Part shown: in pieces, positions 1 to 6,624 of the stretch
Layout: each line of letters starts with the position of its first letter
Numbering within the stretch: the first letter of the stretch is position 1
Assembly (NCBI GenBank): GCA_030602105.1
Contig: JAUWAK010000004.1
Location: forward strand, 1 to 21,027
Source: Candidatus Aerophobota bacterium
GTDB lineage: Bacteria; Aerophobota; Aerophobia; Aerophobales; AE-B3A
DNA length: 21,027 bases
Direction of reading: 5' to 3'
Program-made: the position numbers and the translations under genes
Notes under the pieces: model-generated
What the model was told of the DNA's origin: nothing
Databases searched by the model: none
What the model saw: the letters and a program-made list of their open reading frames with translations, nothing else

Positions 1-229
1 GAACACTCAGATAGGCAAAGCAGGACGATCTCGACAGTTGGGTAGACGTCCCCGGGTTCGAGGAGTAGCCAAGAATCCTGTAGATCATCCCCATGGGGGG
101 GGTGAGGGTCGTAGCGGACCAGGAAGGCATCCGGTAACTCCCTGGGGAAAACCGACCCGGGGTAAGAAAACTCGAAAGATAAAAAAACGGTCAGACCGGT
201 TTATAATTCAGAGAAGAAAGAAAAAATAA
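1..229 (+). CDS. rplB: 50S ribosomal protein L2 (C-terminal part, 5' truncated by window)
   Basis: This is the last 75 codons of L2, read in the frame that begins at base 2; the rest lies upstream of the window. L2 sits at the subunit interface of the 50S subunit, binds 23S rRNA and supports the peptidyl-transferase centre. The signature NPVDHPHGGGEGR is intact, including the histidine known in the family to matter for peptide-bond formation, and it is followed by PVTPWGKPTRGKKTR and a basic tail ending IIQRRKKK. The stop is 14 bases before rpsS, the normal order of the S10 operon. Only the truncation by the window edge is notable. The family is certain. Confidence 0.97.
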   Translation, partial: NTQIGKAGRSRQLGRRPRVRGVAKNPVDHPHGGGEGRSGPGRHPVTPWGKPTRGKKTRKIKKRSDRFIIQRRKKK

Positions 230-243
230 GTGGGGAGGCTAAG

Positions 244-525
244 ATGGGTCGCTCGCTCAAGAAGGGTCCCTATGTTGAAGAATCTTTGCTGAGAAAGATA
301 AAAAGAATGGGAAGGGAGACGAAGAAACCCATCAAAACCTGGTCTCGTCGATCTATGGTTATTCCTGAGTTTGTGGGTTATACTTTTGCCATCCACAATG
401 GCAAGGATTTCCAGAATGTCTTTGTTAGCGAGGACATGGTAGGTCATAAGTTGGGGGAATTTGCACCTACCCGCAAGTTCACTCGTCATGGAGCCCACAG
501 CAAACGGACTATAACTCCGAAATAA
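244..525 (+). CDS. rpsS: 30S ribosomal protein S19
   Basis: S19 is a small head protein of the 30S subunit that pairs with S13 near the decoding site. The 93-residue product has the usual length and the diagnostic stretches MGRSLKKGPYV, WSRRSMVIPEFVG and FAPTRKFTRHG. The ATG at 244 is preceded by GGGGAGG (232-238) at normal spacing. It lies 14 bases after rplB and 65 bases before rplV, as in a standard S10 operon. Nothing in the protein is unusual. Confidence 0.98.
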   Translation: MGRSLKKGPYVEESLLRKIKRMGRETKKPIKTWSRRSMVIPEFVGYTFAIHNGKDFQNVFVSEDMVGHKLGEFAPTRKFTRHGAHSKRTITPK

Positions 526-590
526 TGGAAGAACGGTTTGCCTGACCAGCATACCAGGCGGAGCTTGAGGGCACGCTTAAGGAGCGATGG
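526..590 (+). other. rpsS-rplV spacer with small inverted repeat
   Basis: A 65-base gap in an operon where neighbours often overlap. GCCTG (540-544) can pair with CAGGC (555-559) across a 10-base loop. The rplV Shine-Dalgarno site AAGGAG (579-584) lies beyond it. The stem is short, so it may be chance; no gene is seen. Confidence 0.3.
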
Positions 591-923
591 ATGGAAGTGA
601 AGGCAAAAGTAAAGTACGTTCGACTGTCTCCCTCCAAGGTAAGAAGTGCGGTTGGGATCATAAAGGGCAGGCAAGTGGATGAGGCTATTGAGATTTTGAA
701 TTTCATGGAAAAACGAAGTGCCAAAGAGGTAGGAAAAGTACTGAAGTCCGCACTCAGCAATGCTAAGAATAATTTTGATCTAAAGGCGGAGTCTCTTTAT
801 GTTAAGGAAGCCGTGGTCGGGAAAGGACCTTCCTACAAGAGAGTAAAGCCGAGGGCCAGAGGTAGAGCCGATTTGATTAAGCGAAGGACTTCTCATATTT
901 CAGTGACCTTAGAATCCCGGTAG
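591..923 (+). CDS. rplV: 50S ribosomal protein L22
   Basis: L22 binds early to 23S rRNA and its extended hairpin lines the polypeptide exit tunnel. The 110-residue protein begins MEVKAKVKYVRLSPSKVR, a classic L22 start, and carries the C-terminal hairpin region around GPSYKRVKPRARGRA, ending HISVTLESR. The ATG at 591 was chosen because AAGGAG ends six bases upstream; the ATG at 587 is in another frame. The length is normal for the family. It sits between rpsS and rpsC. Confidence 0.97.
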   Translation: MEVKAKVKYVRLSPSKVRSAVGIIKGRQVDEAIEILNFMEKRSAKEVGKVLKSALSNAKNNFDLKAESLYVKEAVVGKGPSYKRVKPRARGRADLIKRRTSHISVTLESR

Positions 924-965
924 AAAGCAAAGAATAGATTTCACCTGAGATAAGGAGGCCAATAA

Positions 966-1649
966 TTGGGACAGAAGGTTCATCCAGGAAGCTTTAGGCT
1001 GGGCATAAACAAAGATTGGATAAGCAGATGGTATGGAGAAAAAGACTATGCTAAGCTTCTGCACGAAGATATAAAGATCCGTCGCTTCCTCAGTGAGAAG
1101 TTCAAGCGAGCCAATGTTTCGAAAATCCTCATCGAGAGAGCCATCAACAAAGTCAGGGTAAGCATTTTCGCTGGTCGACCGGGGATTATCATTGGTAAGG
1201 GCGGAGAGACTATAGAGGACACTAAGGAGTACCTGGAAAAGTTGATTGGGGGAAGCAAGGTCTTTCTGAATGTACAAGAAGTCAACCGCCCAGACCTGGA
1301 CGCTCAGCTCGTTGCTGAAAGGATTGCCTTTCAGCTTCAGAGAAGAACAAGTGCAAAAAGAGCTATGAGGGAAGCGATTTCCCGCATAATGGAACTCGGG
1401 GCCAGGGGAGTCAGAATTGCTTGCAAGGGAAGAATAGCGGGAGCTGAGATTGCCAGGAAGGAGTGGATGAAGGAAGGAAGAGTTCCACTACATACTCTCC
1501 GGGCAGACATTGATTATGGAATAGCCACGGCACATACGCTTTATGGATGTATTGGGATCAAAGTCTGGATCTGCAAAGGAGAGATACTGCGACCCCTGAT
1601 ACAGGAGGAAAGTGGGAATGGTATTGCAGCCCAGAAGGGTCAAGTATAG
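966..1649 (+). CDS. rpsC: 30S ribosomal protein S3
   Basis: S3 is a 30S head protein at the mRNA entry site, where the family contributes to helicase activity. The 227-residue product starts GQKVHPGSFRLG. Its type II KH domain contains the GxxG loop in IIIGKGGE at about residues 75-82. The C-terminal domain includes SRIMELGARGVRIACKGRIAGAE. The start is TTG at 966, supported by TAAGGAGG (951-958). The last 32 bases overlap the start of rplP, so the S3 tail (GNGIAAQKGQV) is encoded by sequence that also carries the L16 start. Confidence 0.97.
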   Translation: MGQKVHPGSFRLGINKDWISRWYGEKDYAKLLHEDIKIRRFLSEKFKRANVSKILIERAINKVRVSIFAGRPGIIIGKGGETIEDTKEYLEKLIGGSKVFLNVQEVNRPDLDAQLVAERIAFQLQRRTSAKRAMREAISRIMELGARGVRIACKGRIAGAEIARKEWMKEGRVPLHTLRADIDYGIATAHTLYGCIGIKVWICKGEILRPLIQEESGNGIAAQKGQV

Positions 1650-2043
1650 GAAATCTCACAGGGGCCGGATGAAGGGCAAAGCTTCGAAGGGAACTCAGCT
1701 GAATTTTGGAGAATTTGGTCTAATAGCTGAAGAACCCAGTTGGATAACTGCCCGTCAGATAGAAGCCAGTAGAATTACTATAGTCCGTTCCATAAAACAT
1801 GAGGGTAAGCTTTGGATCCGGATTTTCCCTGATAAGGCAGTGAGCAAAAAGCCTCTGGAGACCCGTATGGGAAAGGGTAAAGGAGAACCTGAATTTTGGG
1901 TGGCGGTAGTGCGGCCAGGGAGAGTGCTCTTTGAACTGGCGGGGGTTAGAGCCGATGTTGCCAAAATCGCTTTTAGATCGGTTTCCTATAAGCTCCCCTT
2001 CAAGACCAAGATGATATCCTCTTTTGATGAGGAGCTTCTATGA
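1618..2043 (+). CDS. rplP: 50S ribosomal protein L16
   Basis: L16 organises the A-site region of the 50S subunit and contacts tRNA. The 141-residue protein begins MVLQPRRVKYRKSHRGRMKG and contains the typical core with WIRIFPDKAVSKKPLETRMG and GKGEPEFWVAVVRPGRVLFEL. I placed the start at ATG 1618 rather than the in-frame GTG 1612: AGGAGG (1603-1608) sits 9 bases before 1618 but only 3 before 1612, and the product then has the usual L16 length. The gene overlaps rpsC by 32 bases, and its stop overlaps the rpmC start in an ATGA, so translational coupling is likely. Confidence 0.96.
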   Translation: MVLQPRRVKYRKSHRGRMKGKASKGTQLNFGEFGLIAEEPSWITARQIEASRITIVRSIKHEGKLWIRIFPDKAVSKKPLETRMGKGKGEPEFWVAVVRPGRVLFELAGVRADVAKIAFRSVSYKLPFKTKMISSFDEELL

Positions 2044-2258
2044 AAATGGAAGAACTGAGGGAGCTATCTGGAGCGGATCTTCGTGAAAATCTTAAGCGTT
2101 TTCAAAGTGAACTGTTCAAACTGCGCACGCAAGCAGTACAGGGCAGAATGACCAAAACCTCCGAGATGGCTGGAACGAAAAGGACTATAGCCAGAATAAA
2201 GACTCTTTTGCGAGAGAAGGAGCTGCAAGAAAGGTCCTCGGGAGGAGACGTGAAGTGA
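2040..2258 (+). CDS. rpmC: 50S ribosomal protein L29
   Basis: L29 is a small helical protein near the exit of the ribosomal tunnel, part of the docking site for SRP and trigger factor. The 72-residue product has the family pattern: an N-terminal helix starting KMEELRELSGADL, then LFKLRTQAVQGRMTKTSEM, and a second helix with KRTIARIKTLLREKE. The ATG at 2040 overlaps the rplP TGA by four bases; an in-frame ATG at 2046 is an alternative. Its stop overlaps the rpsQ GTG by four bases. Confidence 0.95.
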   Translation: MKMEELRELSGADLRENLKRFQSELFKLRTQAVQGRMTKTSEMAGTKRTIARIKTLLREKELQERSSGGDVK

Positions 2259-2509
2259 GAGGGAGGACAAAGATTAGGGTAGGAGAGGTTATTAGCAATA
2301 AGATGGACAAAACCGTGGTGGTAGCTATAAAGCGTGAGTTTGCCCATCCCCTGTATGGGAAAAGGGTGAGAATAAGAAAGAAACTCAAGGCTCATGATGA
2401 AGCAAATTCATGCAATATCGGGGATACAGTTCAATTGGTAGAGAGGAGACCTCTATCAAAAGAGAAGCGCTGGAAAGTTGCCAGAATCCTGATTAGAAGG
2501 AAAAAGTAG
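2255..2509 (+). CDS. rpsQ: 30S ribosomal protein S17
   Basis: S17 is a primary 16S rRNA-binding protein with an OB fold, acting in early 30S body assembly. The 84-residue product shows the signature GEVISNKMDKTVVVAIKREFAHPLYGKR and the downstream IGDTVQLVERRPLSKEKRWKV. The start is GTG 2255, overlapping the rpmC TGA by four bases, with GGAGGAG (2241-2247) upstream. The next gene, rplN, begins one base after its stop. Confidence 0.97.
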   Translation: MRGRTKIRVGEVISNKMDKTVVVAIKREFAHPLYGKRVRIRKKLKAHDEANSCNIGDTVQLVERRPLSKEKRWKVARILIRRKK

Positions 2510-2510
2510 T

Positions 2511-2879
2511 ATGATTCAACTCCAGACCGAGCTGAACGTCGCGGACAATACCGGGGCAAAGAAGATAATGTGTATCAAAGTCCTGGGTGGTTCTGGACGC
2601 CGATACGCTCGGATAGGAGATGTGATAGTTGCGTCGGTTAAGAAAACTATGCCCAGCGGTGAAATGGCAAAGGGCCAAATAGTAAAAGCAGTGGTGGTGA
2701 GAACGAAGAAGGAAATACGCCGAAAAGACGGCTCCTATATTAAATTCGATGAAAATGCAGGCGTGTTGATTGATGGTGCGGGAAACCCTAGAGGGACGAG
2801 GATCTTTGGTCCCGTGACTCGAGAGCTCCGAGAGAAAAACTTTATGAAGATAGTTTCTTTGGCTCCCGAGGTCTTGTAG
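2511..2879 (+). CDS. rplN: 50S ribosomal protein L14
   Basis: L14 binds 23S rRNA and forms an intersubunit bridge; in the family it is also the docking site for the silencing factor RsfS. The 122-residue product has the normal length and diagnostic segments MIQLQTELNVADNTGAKK, the basic VVRTKKEIRRKDGSYIKFDENAGVLI, and GTRIFGPVTRELREKNFMKIVSLAPEVL at the C-terminus. The ATG at 2511 follows the rpsQ stop by one base, so coupling is expected. A 58-base spacer with a hairpin follows. Confidence 0.98.
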   Translation: MIQLQTELNVADNTGAKKIMCIKVLGGSGRRYARIGDVIVASVKKTMPSGEMAKGQIVKAVVVRTKKEIRRKDGSYIKFDENAGVLIDGAGNPRGTRIFGPVTRELREKNFMKIVSLAPEVL

Positions 2880-2894
2880 ATGGGCACGACGAGA

Positions 2895-2915
2895 ACCTCG
2901 AGCAGAGGTCTTTTT
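2895..2915 (+). other. hairpin plus T-run in rplN-rplX spacer
   Basis: ACCTC (2895-2899) can pair with GAGGT (2905-2909) around a GAGCA loop; one base later comes TTTTT (2911-2915). An alternative pairing, CGAG (2890-2893) with CTCG (2897-2900), would exclude it. A five-pair stem with five T is weak for a terminator in the middle of an essential operon. It could be an attenuator, a pause site or chance. Confidence 0.3.
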
Positions 2916-2937
2916 CCTCGGCAGGGGTGAGGTAGTT

Positions 2938-3252
2938 ATGAGCAGAGTAAAGGTGGGCGACGAAGTAGTAGTCATCTCCGGGAAGGATAGAGGGAAGAGG
3001 GGTAAGATAATTAAGAAATTGCCCAGAGAAGATAGGATAATGGTTGAAGGAGTCAATGTGGTCAAAAGGCATGTGAGACCGACCCGGAGAGGACAAGCCA
3101 GTGGCATAGTAGAAGGTGAAGCTCTTATCCATGCTAGCAAAGTGATGTTGATATGTTCTCGCTGCGGGAAGAGAGCAAGAATGGGAATTAAGACATTAAA
3201 GAAGGAAGGAAGGCTCCGGTTCTGTAAGAAGTGCGGAGAAGTTATTGATTAG
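2938..3252 (+). CDS. rplX: 50S ribosomal protein L24, with zinc-ribbon-like C-terminus
   Basis: L24 starts assembly of the 50S subunit by binding the 5' region of 23S rRNA. The 104-residue protein opens with the KOW motif, VKVGDEVVVISGKDRGKRGK, followed by EGVNVVKRHVRPTRRG. The C-terminal half holds two CxxC pairs, C73/C76 and C96/C99, in CSRCGKRARMG and RFCKKCGEVID. These could bind one zinc ion, a variant found in many bacteria. The ATG at 2938 has GGGGTGAGG (2924-2932) upstream. Next is rplE, 21 bases away. Confidence 0.97.
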   Translation: MSRVKVGDEVVVISGKDRGKRGKIIKKLPREDRIMVEGVNVVKRHVRPTRRGQASGIVEGEALIHASKVMLICSRCGKRARMGIKTLKKEGRLRFCKKCGEVID

Positions 3253-3273
3253 AAGCTCGGAGGGTAAGTAAGA

Positions 3274-3816
3274 ATGGCCAGATTGGAGGAGATCTACAAG
3301 AAAGACATCGTTCCGAGACTCATGGAGAAGTTTAATTATGGAAACCCCATGCAGGTTGCCAGAGTCGAGAAGATTCACCTCAATATGGGGGTAGGCAGTG
3401 CCAAAAAAGACCCAAAGTCTCTGGATGTTGCTAAAAAGAGTTTAGCTTTGATTACCGGTCAGCAGCCGGTAGTTACTCGGGCAAAGCGATCCATCGCTGG
3501 ATTTTCCCTGAGGGAAGGGATGAGAATAGGATGTATGGTTACTTTGAGGGGTGAGAGGATGTATGAGTTTTTGGATAGACTGCTTAATCTAGCCATCCCA
3601 AGGATCAGAGATTTTCGGGGAGTCTCCGACACTGGGTTTGACGGAAGGGGTAATTTCACACTGGGGCTTAGAGAGCAGTTTATTTTTCCCGAAGTGGGAT
3701 ATGAGGATGTGGACGGAATTCAGGGGTTTTCGGTAACCATAGTAACTACTGCCAAGAAAGATGAAGAAGCCAAAGAATTACTTGCTTCTCTGGGAATTCC
3801 TTTTGTGAGCTCCTAA
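3274..3816 (+). CDS. rplE: 50S ribosomal protein L5
   Basis: L5 is part of the 5S RNP of the large subunit and contacts P-site tRNA. The 180-residue product has the expected length and motifs: FNYGNPMQVARVEKIHLNMG, the segment GQQPVVTRAKRSIAGFSLREG, and FRGVSDTGFDGRGNFTLGL followed by EQFIFPEV. The ATG at 3274 has GGAGG (3259-3263) upstream. It is followed by an unusually long 118-base gap before rpsN that holds a possible folded RNA. Confidence 0.98.
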   Translation: MARLEEIYKKDIVPRLMEKFNYGNPMQVARVEKIHLNMGVGSAKKDPKSLDVAKKSLALITGQQPVVTRAKRSIAGFSLREGMRIGCMVTLRGERMYEFLDRLLNLAIPRIRDFRGVSDTGFDGRGNFTLGLREQFIFPEVGYEDVDGIQGFSVTIVTTAKKDEEAKELLASLGIPFVSS

Positions 3817-3832
3817 CTGAGGAGAGCGCAAG

Positions 3833-3892
3833 TTCCCTCAAGATTGTCTTGTGCTGCCAAGGAGAGTGCAAAACTGATATGCAGCGAGGGAA
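3833..3892 (+). promoter_or_regulatory. possible three-way-junction RNA upstream of rpsN
   Basis: Within the 118-base rplE-rpsN gap, TTCCCTC (3833-3839) pairs perfectly with GAGGGAA (3886-3892). Inside this outer stem lie a small hairpin, AAGA (3840-3843) with TCTT (3847-3850) around TTG, and a second stem, GCTGC (3853-3857) with GCAGC (3881-3885). The second stem abuts the closing strand directly. The nesting resembles a compact three-way junction. It ends about 30 bases before the rpsN Shine-Dalgarno site, a position suited to translational control. Function is inferred only from the pairing pattern. Confidence 0.4.
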
Positions 3893-3934
3893 GGAAAGAG
3901 TTCTTGAGATTTTCATAATAGAAGGTTGAGCAGG

Positions 3935-4120
3935 ATGGCCAAAAAGGCTTTAATAGAGAAGGCTAACAGAGAGCCAAAATTCAAGGTCCGCTCCTACAAC
4001 CGTTGCCAAATGTGCGGGCGACCTCGTGCCTATATGAGGAAATTTGCTCTGTGCCGGATTTGCTTTCGCACCCTGGCCCAGAAGCGGCAGATTCCAGGGA
4101 TAAAGAAGGCTAGTTGGTAG
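3935..4120 (+). CDS. rpsN: 30S ribosomal protein S14, zinc-binding type Z
   Basis: S14 is a late-assembling 30S head protein. This is the short 61-residue zinc form: MAKKALIEKANREPKFKVR, then C24, C27, C40 and C43 in NRCQMCGRPR and ALCRICFR, ending in the conserved IPGIKKASW. The ATG at 3935 gives exactly the usual 61 residues and has GAAGG (3921-3925) nine bases upstream. The in-frame TTG at 3926 would add three residues not typical of the family. Long spacers flank it on both sides (118 and 73 bases). Confidence 0.97.
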   Translation: MAKKALIEKANREPKFKVRSYNRCQMCGRPRAYMRKFALCRICFRTLAQKRQIPGIKKASW

Positions 4121-4130
4121 CTCACTTCCT

Positions 4131-4171
4131 TCAAAGGAGATCCCTTGATGGACGGAGCCCGTGCCGAGGCC
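4131..4171 (+). repeat. spacer motif copy 1 (rpsN-rpsH gap)
   Basis: This holds three words in order: TCAAAGGA (4131-4138), GGAGCCCGT (4154-4162) and CGAGGCC (4165-4171). The same three words occur in the same order in the gap after rpsH (4611-4651). Local pairing is possible: ACGG with CCGT around AGC (4152-4162), enclosed by GATGG (4147-4151) with CCATC (4170-4174). This could be a duplicated regulatory RNA or a decayed small repeat. Confidence 0.45.
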
Positions 4172-4193
4172 ATCTTGAAGAGGAAAAAAAGAG

Positions 4194-4589
4194 ATGCTTA
4201 CCGATCCCATTGCTGATTTTTTAACTAGGATAAGAAACGCCAATATCCTGTCCAAGGAGAGACTTGAGATTCCATCTTCCAGTCTGAAGGAAGCCATTGC
4301 GGCTGTGCTGGAGAGAGAAGGTTTTGTCCGGAGGTACAGAGTCATTACAAGAGGGAAAAAAAAGGTTCTGCAAATATACCTGAAACGCACCTCTGAAGGA
4401 GAAACAGTCATCGCTCATTTGGAGAGAATTAGCAAACCAGGCAGACGAATGTACGTTAAAAAGAATGAGATACCACGAGTGCTAAACGGAATGGGAATTT
4501 GTATTCTTTCTACTCCTAGAGGCCTACTCAGCGGGGAGGAAGCATCAAGAGTGGGAGTTGGAGGAGAAGTTCTTTGCTATGTCTGGTGA
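4194..4589 (+). CDS. rpsH: 30S ribosomal protein S8
   Basis: S8 binds helix 21 of 16S rRNA and organises the central domain of the 30S subunit; in E. coli it represses the spc operon by binding its mRNA. The 131-residue product begins MLTDPIADFLTRIRNAN. The C-terminal signature is complete: SKPGRRMYVKKNEIPRVLNGMGICILSTPRGLLSG is followed by EASRVGVGGEVLCYVW. The ATG at 4194 has GAGG (4180-4183) upstream. The spacers on both sides of this gene share a three-part sequence motif, which makes S8-linked control worth testing. Confidence 0.98.
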   Translation: MLTDPIADFLTRIRNANILSKERLEIPSSSLKEAIAAVLEREGFVRRYRVITRGKKKVLQIYLKRTSEGETVIAHLERISKPGRRMYVKKNEIPRVLNGMGICILSTPRGLLSGEEASRVGVGGEVLCYVW

Positions 4590-4594
4590 GCCAG

Positions 4595-4651
4595 CCTGGC
4601 TATGTTTCCCTCAAAGGACGATAAGCCAGGAGCCCGTAAATAGACGAGGCC
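4595..4651 (+). repeat. spacer motif copy 2 with 7-bp stem (rpsH-rplF gap)
   Basis: CCTGGCT (4595-4601) pairs perfectly with AGCCAGG (4624-4630). The loop carries TCAAAGGA (4611-4618). GGAGCCCGT (4629-4637) and CGAGGCC (4645-4651) follow. These three words also appear in order in the gap before rpsH, with the first two 23 bases apart there and 18 here. The flanking sequence is otherwise different, so the match is not a simple recent duplication. Confidence 0.45.
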
Positions 4652-4678
4652 GTGGTAGCCGCAAGATGAGGATCTATT

Positions 4679-5227
4679 ATGTCCAGAGTGGGAAGAAAAC
4701 CTATCTTGGTTCCTGAAGGGGTAAAGGTCGAGATAACCGAGAACAAGGTGTCGGTCAAAGGCCCTAAAGGCGAGTTGGAATTAGAAGTGCCCTCTTCGTG
4801 TGAAGTAGTGCTGAGAGAGAGCGAGGTCTTGGTCAAAAGAACAGATGATGATAAACAGACCAGGTCCCTTCACGGGACTATCCGTGCCCTGATTGCCAAT
4901 ATGGTAAAAGGTGTTTCTGACGGATTTGAGAAGTATCTTGAGATTGTAGGAATGGGTTACCGGGCTAGCCTGGAAGATGGTACCCTCATTTTCAGTTTAG
5001 GCTACTCCCATCTAGTGAAATACAGCCCCCCGGAGGACGTAGGGGTAAAGGTTGACAATGCTACTACCATAAGGGTCTACGGCTGTGACAAACAAAAAGT
5101 GGGGGAGGTGGCCGCTGAGATCAGGGCCTTGAAGAAACCAGAGCCTTATAAGGGAAAGGGGATAAGGTACAGAGGAGAAGTGATAAGACGGAAGGTAGGA
5201 AAGGCGGCTTTGGCGACAAAGGAATAG
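4679..5227 (+). CDS. rplF: 50S ribosomal protein L6
   Basis: L6 lies near the sarcin-ricin loop and the base of the L7/L12 stalk, where elongation factors bind. The 182-residue protein begins MSRVGRKPILVPEGVKVEI. Its two tandem L6 domains cover about residues 11-80 and 90-165. The C-terminal signature PEPYKGKGIRYRGEVIRRKVGK is intact. The ATG at 4679 follows GAGGA (4668-4672). It follows rpsH after an 89-base structured gap and precedes rplR by five bases. Confidence 0.98.
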   Translation: MSRVGRKPILVPEGVKVEITENKVSVKGPKGELELEVPSSCEVVLRESEVLVKRTDDDKQTRSLHGTIRALIANMVKGVSDGFEKYLEIVGMGYRASLEDGTLIFSLGYSHLVKYSPPEDVGVKVDNATTIRVYGCDKQKVGEVAAEIRALKKPEPYKGKGIRYRGEVIRRKVGKAALATKE

Positions 5228-5232
5228 TTGGA

Positions 5233-5598
5233 ATGGGTAAGAGCACCGATAGAAGTTTAGCCAGGCATAGGCGAAGGAAAAGGGTCAGAAAGAAGATTTT
5301 CGGAACTCGAGATAGGCCCAGACTTTCCCTTCACAAAAGCAATCGATATATTTATGCTCAGCTTATCGATGACACGGAGGGCAAGACACTGGTCTTTGCC
5401 TCTTCGACAAAGAGCTCCAAGACGAAGGGACCCTCTGCAAAGAGTCTGAAGGTTGCTGAGGATTTAGGAAAGAGATTGGCAGGTGAGCTAAAGAAGAGAG
5501 GGATAAAGCAGTTAGTTTTGGACAGGAATGGTTACCCCTATCATGGACGGATAAAGATCATAGCTGAGGTGCTGCGCAGCCAGGGGATCATATTTTGA
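5233..5598 (+). CDS. rplR: 50S ribosomal protein L18
   Basis: L18 binds 5S rRNA and attaches it to the 50S subunit together with L5. The 121-residue product has the basic N-terminus DRSLARHRRRKRVRKKI, then RPRLSLHKSNRYIYAQLIDD, and the C-terminal RNGYPYHGRIKIIAEVLRSQGIIF. Length and motifs are normal. The ATG at 5233 is five bases after rplF, with AAGGA (5218-5222) inside the end of rplF serving as a ribosome site. Confidence 0.97.
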   Translation: MGKSTDRSLARHRRRKRVRKKIFGTRDRPRLSLHKSNRYIYAQLIDDTEGKTLVFASSTKSSKTKGPSAKSLKVAEDLGKRLAGELKKRGIKQLVLDRNGYPYHGRIKIIAEVLRSQGIIF

Positions 5599-5674
5599 AG
5601 CCAGGGCTCATGCACCGTGAGGGAAGGCAGGTCTTCAGAGATTCACTCTCAACAAAGAGGTGAAAGGAACTAGA
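5599..5674 (+). other. rplR-rpsE spacer with small hairpin
   Basis: A 76-base gap if rpsE starts at 5675. CTCATG (5607-5612) can pair with CGTGAG (5616-5621), including one wobble pair, around a CAC loop. The rpsE Shine-Dalgarno region (5655-5668) lies at its end. No gene is seen, and any regulatory role is speculative. Confidence 0.25.
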
Positions 5675-6184
5675 GTGTCAAAGCAAACTCAAAATAGTAC
5701 CGGGACAAAGAAAGACAAGGGTGAACTGGAAGAAAGGCTCATTAGAGTAAGAAGGGTTTTCACCGTGGTCAAAGGAGGCCGAAGAATAGGTTTCAATGCA
5801 TTAGTGGTGGTGGGCAATCGCAAAGGAGGTGTAGGAATAGGACTGGGAAAGGCGAAGGAACTGGTTGAGGCTATCAACAAAGGCAGAACAAAGGCAGAAA
5901 GAGAAATGGTACAAATTCCCCTGAAAGATAATACTATTCCCCACCAGGTGGTGGGGGAATATGGAGCAGCGAGGGTCCTCCTCAAACCAGCTTCATCTGG
6001 AACTGGAGCAGTAGCTGGAGAAACAGTTAGAGCGATAACGGAACTGGTAGGCATAAGAGATATTGTGACCAAATCTCTGGGAAGCAATAATCCTCTCAAT
6101 GTGGCTAAGGCAACCCTGCAGGGTCTGAGTACATTGAAGGACCCGAGCAAGGTTTTCCAATCTAGAGGAAAGGCTATGAAATGA
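5675..6184 (+). CDS. rpsE: 30S ribosomal protein S5
   Basis: S5 helps maintain decoding accuracy and lines the mRNA entry channel. The protein shows the double-stranded RNA-binding domain start VRRVFTVVKGGRRIGFNALVVVGNRKGGVGIGLGKAKE, and the C-terminal domain with LLKPASSGTGAVAGETVRAITELVGIRDIVTKSLGSNNPLNVAKAT. I chose GTG 5675 (169 residues) because AAAGGA ends six bases upstream. GTG 5660, in the same frame, would add five residues but has an A/G-rich stretch directly against it. The stop overlaps the rplO ATG by four bases, leaving no room for rpmD, which commonly lies here. Confidence 0.96.
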   Translation: MSKQTQNSTGTKKDKGELEERLIRVRRVFTVVKGGRRIGFNALVVVGNRKGGVGIGLGKAKELVEAINKGRTKAEREMVQIPLKDNTIPHQVVGEYGAARVLLKPASSGTGAVAGETVRAITELVGIRDIVTKSLGSNNPLNVAKATLQGLSTLKDPSKVFQSRGKAMK

Positions 6185-6624
6185 TGGATACTGACCTTCT
6201 TAAGCCCCACCCTGGCGCTACCCATAAGAAGAAGAGAGTGGGGCGGGGTAATAGTTCAGGACATGGGGGAACCTCTACTCGAGGCCATAAGGGTCAAAAG
6301 GCTCGCAGCAAGGTGGCCAAATGGTTTGAAGGAGGTCAGATGCCCCTGGTCAGACGAATTCCCAAAAGGGGGTTTCATCCTCCTGCGAGAGAAAAACTGC
6401 TCACGGTAAACGTGGAAAAGTTAAATGTATTTAAAACTGGCAGCGAGGTAGATCCGGAAGCTATGAGAAAGGCTGGCCTGGTAAGCCGCAGGGGAAAGGT
6501 CAAGATTCTCGGTAGAGGGGAGCTCGTCCGCTCCCTAAAGGTAAAGGCGGATGGTTTCTCCAAGGTGGCTCTGGAGAAAATAGAAAGGCTAAAGGGAAGG
6601 CGGAAGTCCTCCGATGTGGGATAA
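6181..6624 (+). CDS. rplO: 50S ribosomal protein L15
   Basis: L15 is a late-assembling 50S protein that contacts several 23S rRNA domains. The 147-residue product has the glycine-rich N-terminal signature KRVGRGNSSGHGGTSTRGHKGQ, followed by WFEGGQMPLVRRIPKRGF and a C-terminal globular part with VKADGFSKVALEKIE. The ATG at 6181 overlaps the rpsE stop in an ATGA; a second ATG follows immediately. Its last 11 bases overlap the start of secY. L30 is absent upstream, where many bacteria have it. Confidence 0.97.
   Translation: MMDTDLLKPHPGATHKKKRVGRGNSSGHGGTSTRGHKGQKARSKVAKWFEGGQMPLVRRIPKRGFHPPAREKLLTVNVEKLNVFKTGSEVDPEAMRKAGLVSRRGKVKILGRGELVRSLKVKADGFSKVALEKIERLKGRRKSSDVG

Noticed and set aside
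2493..3140. A 215-codon open frame on the minus strand opposite rplN-rplX
   Set aside because: It lies antisense to two well-conserved ribosomal protein genes, has no recognisable domain or ribosome site, and its composition fits a shadow frame.
5053..5080. TTGACA in rplF as a promoter
   Set aside because: No -10-like hexamer lies 16-18 bases downstream, and it encodes conserved L6 sequence.
5689..6225. A 178-codon minus-strand frame opposite rpsE
   Set aside because: It is a shadow of the S5 gene; no start signal or family similarity is seen.
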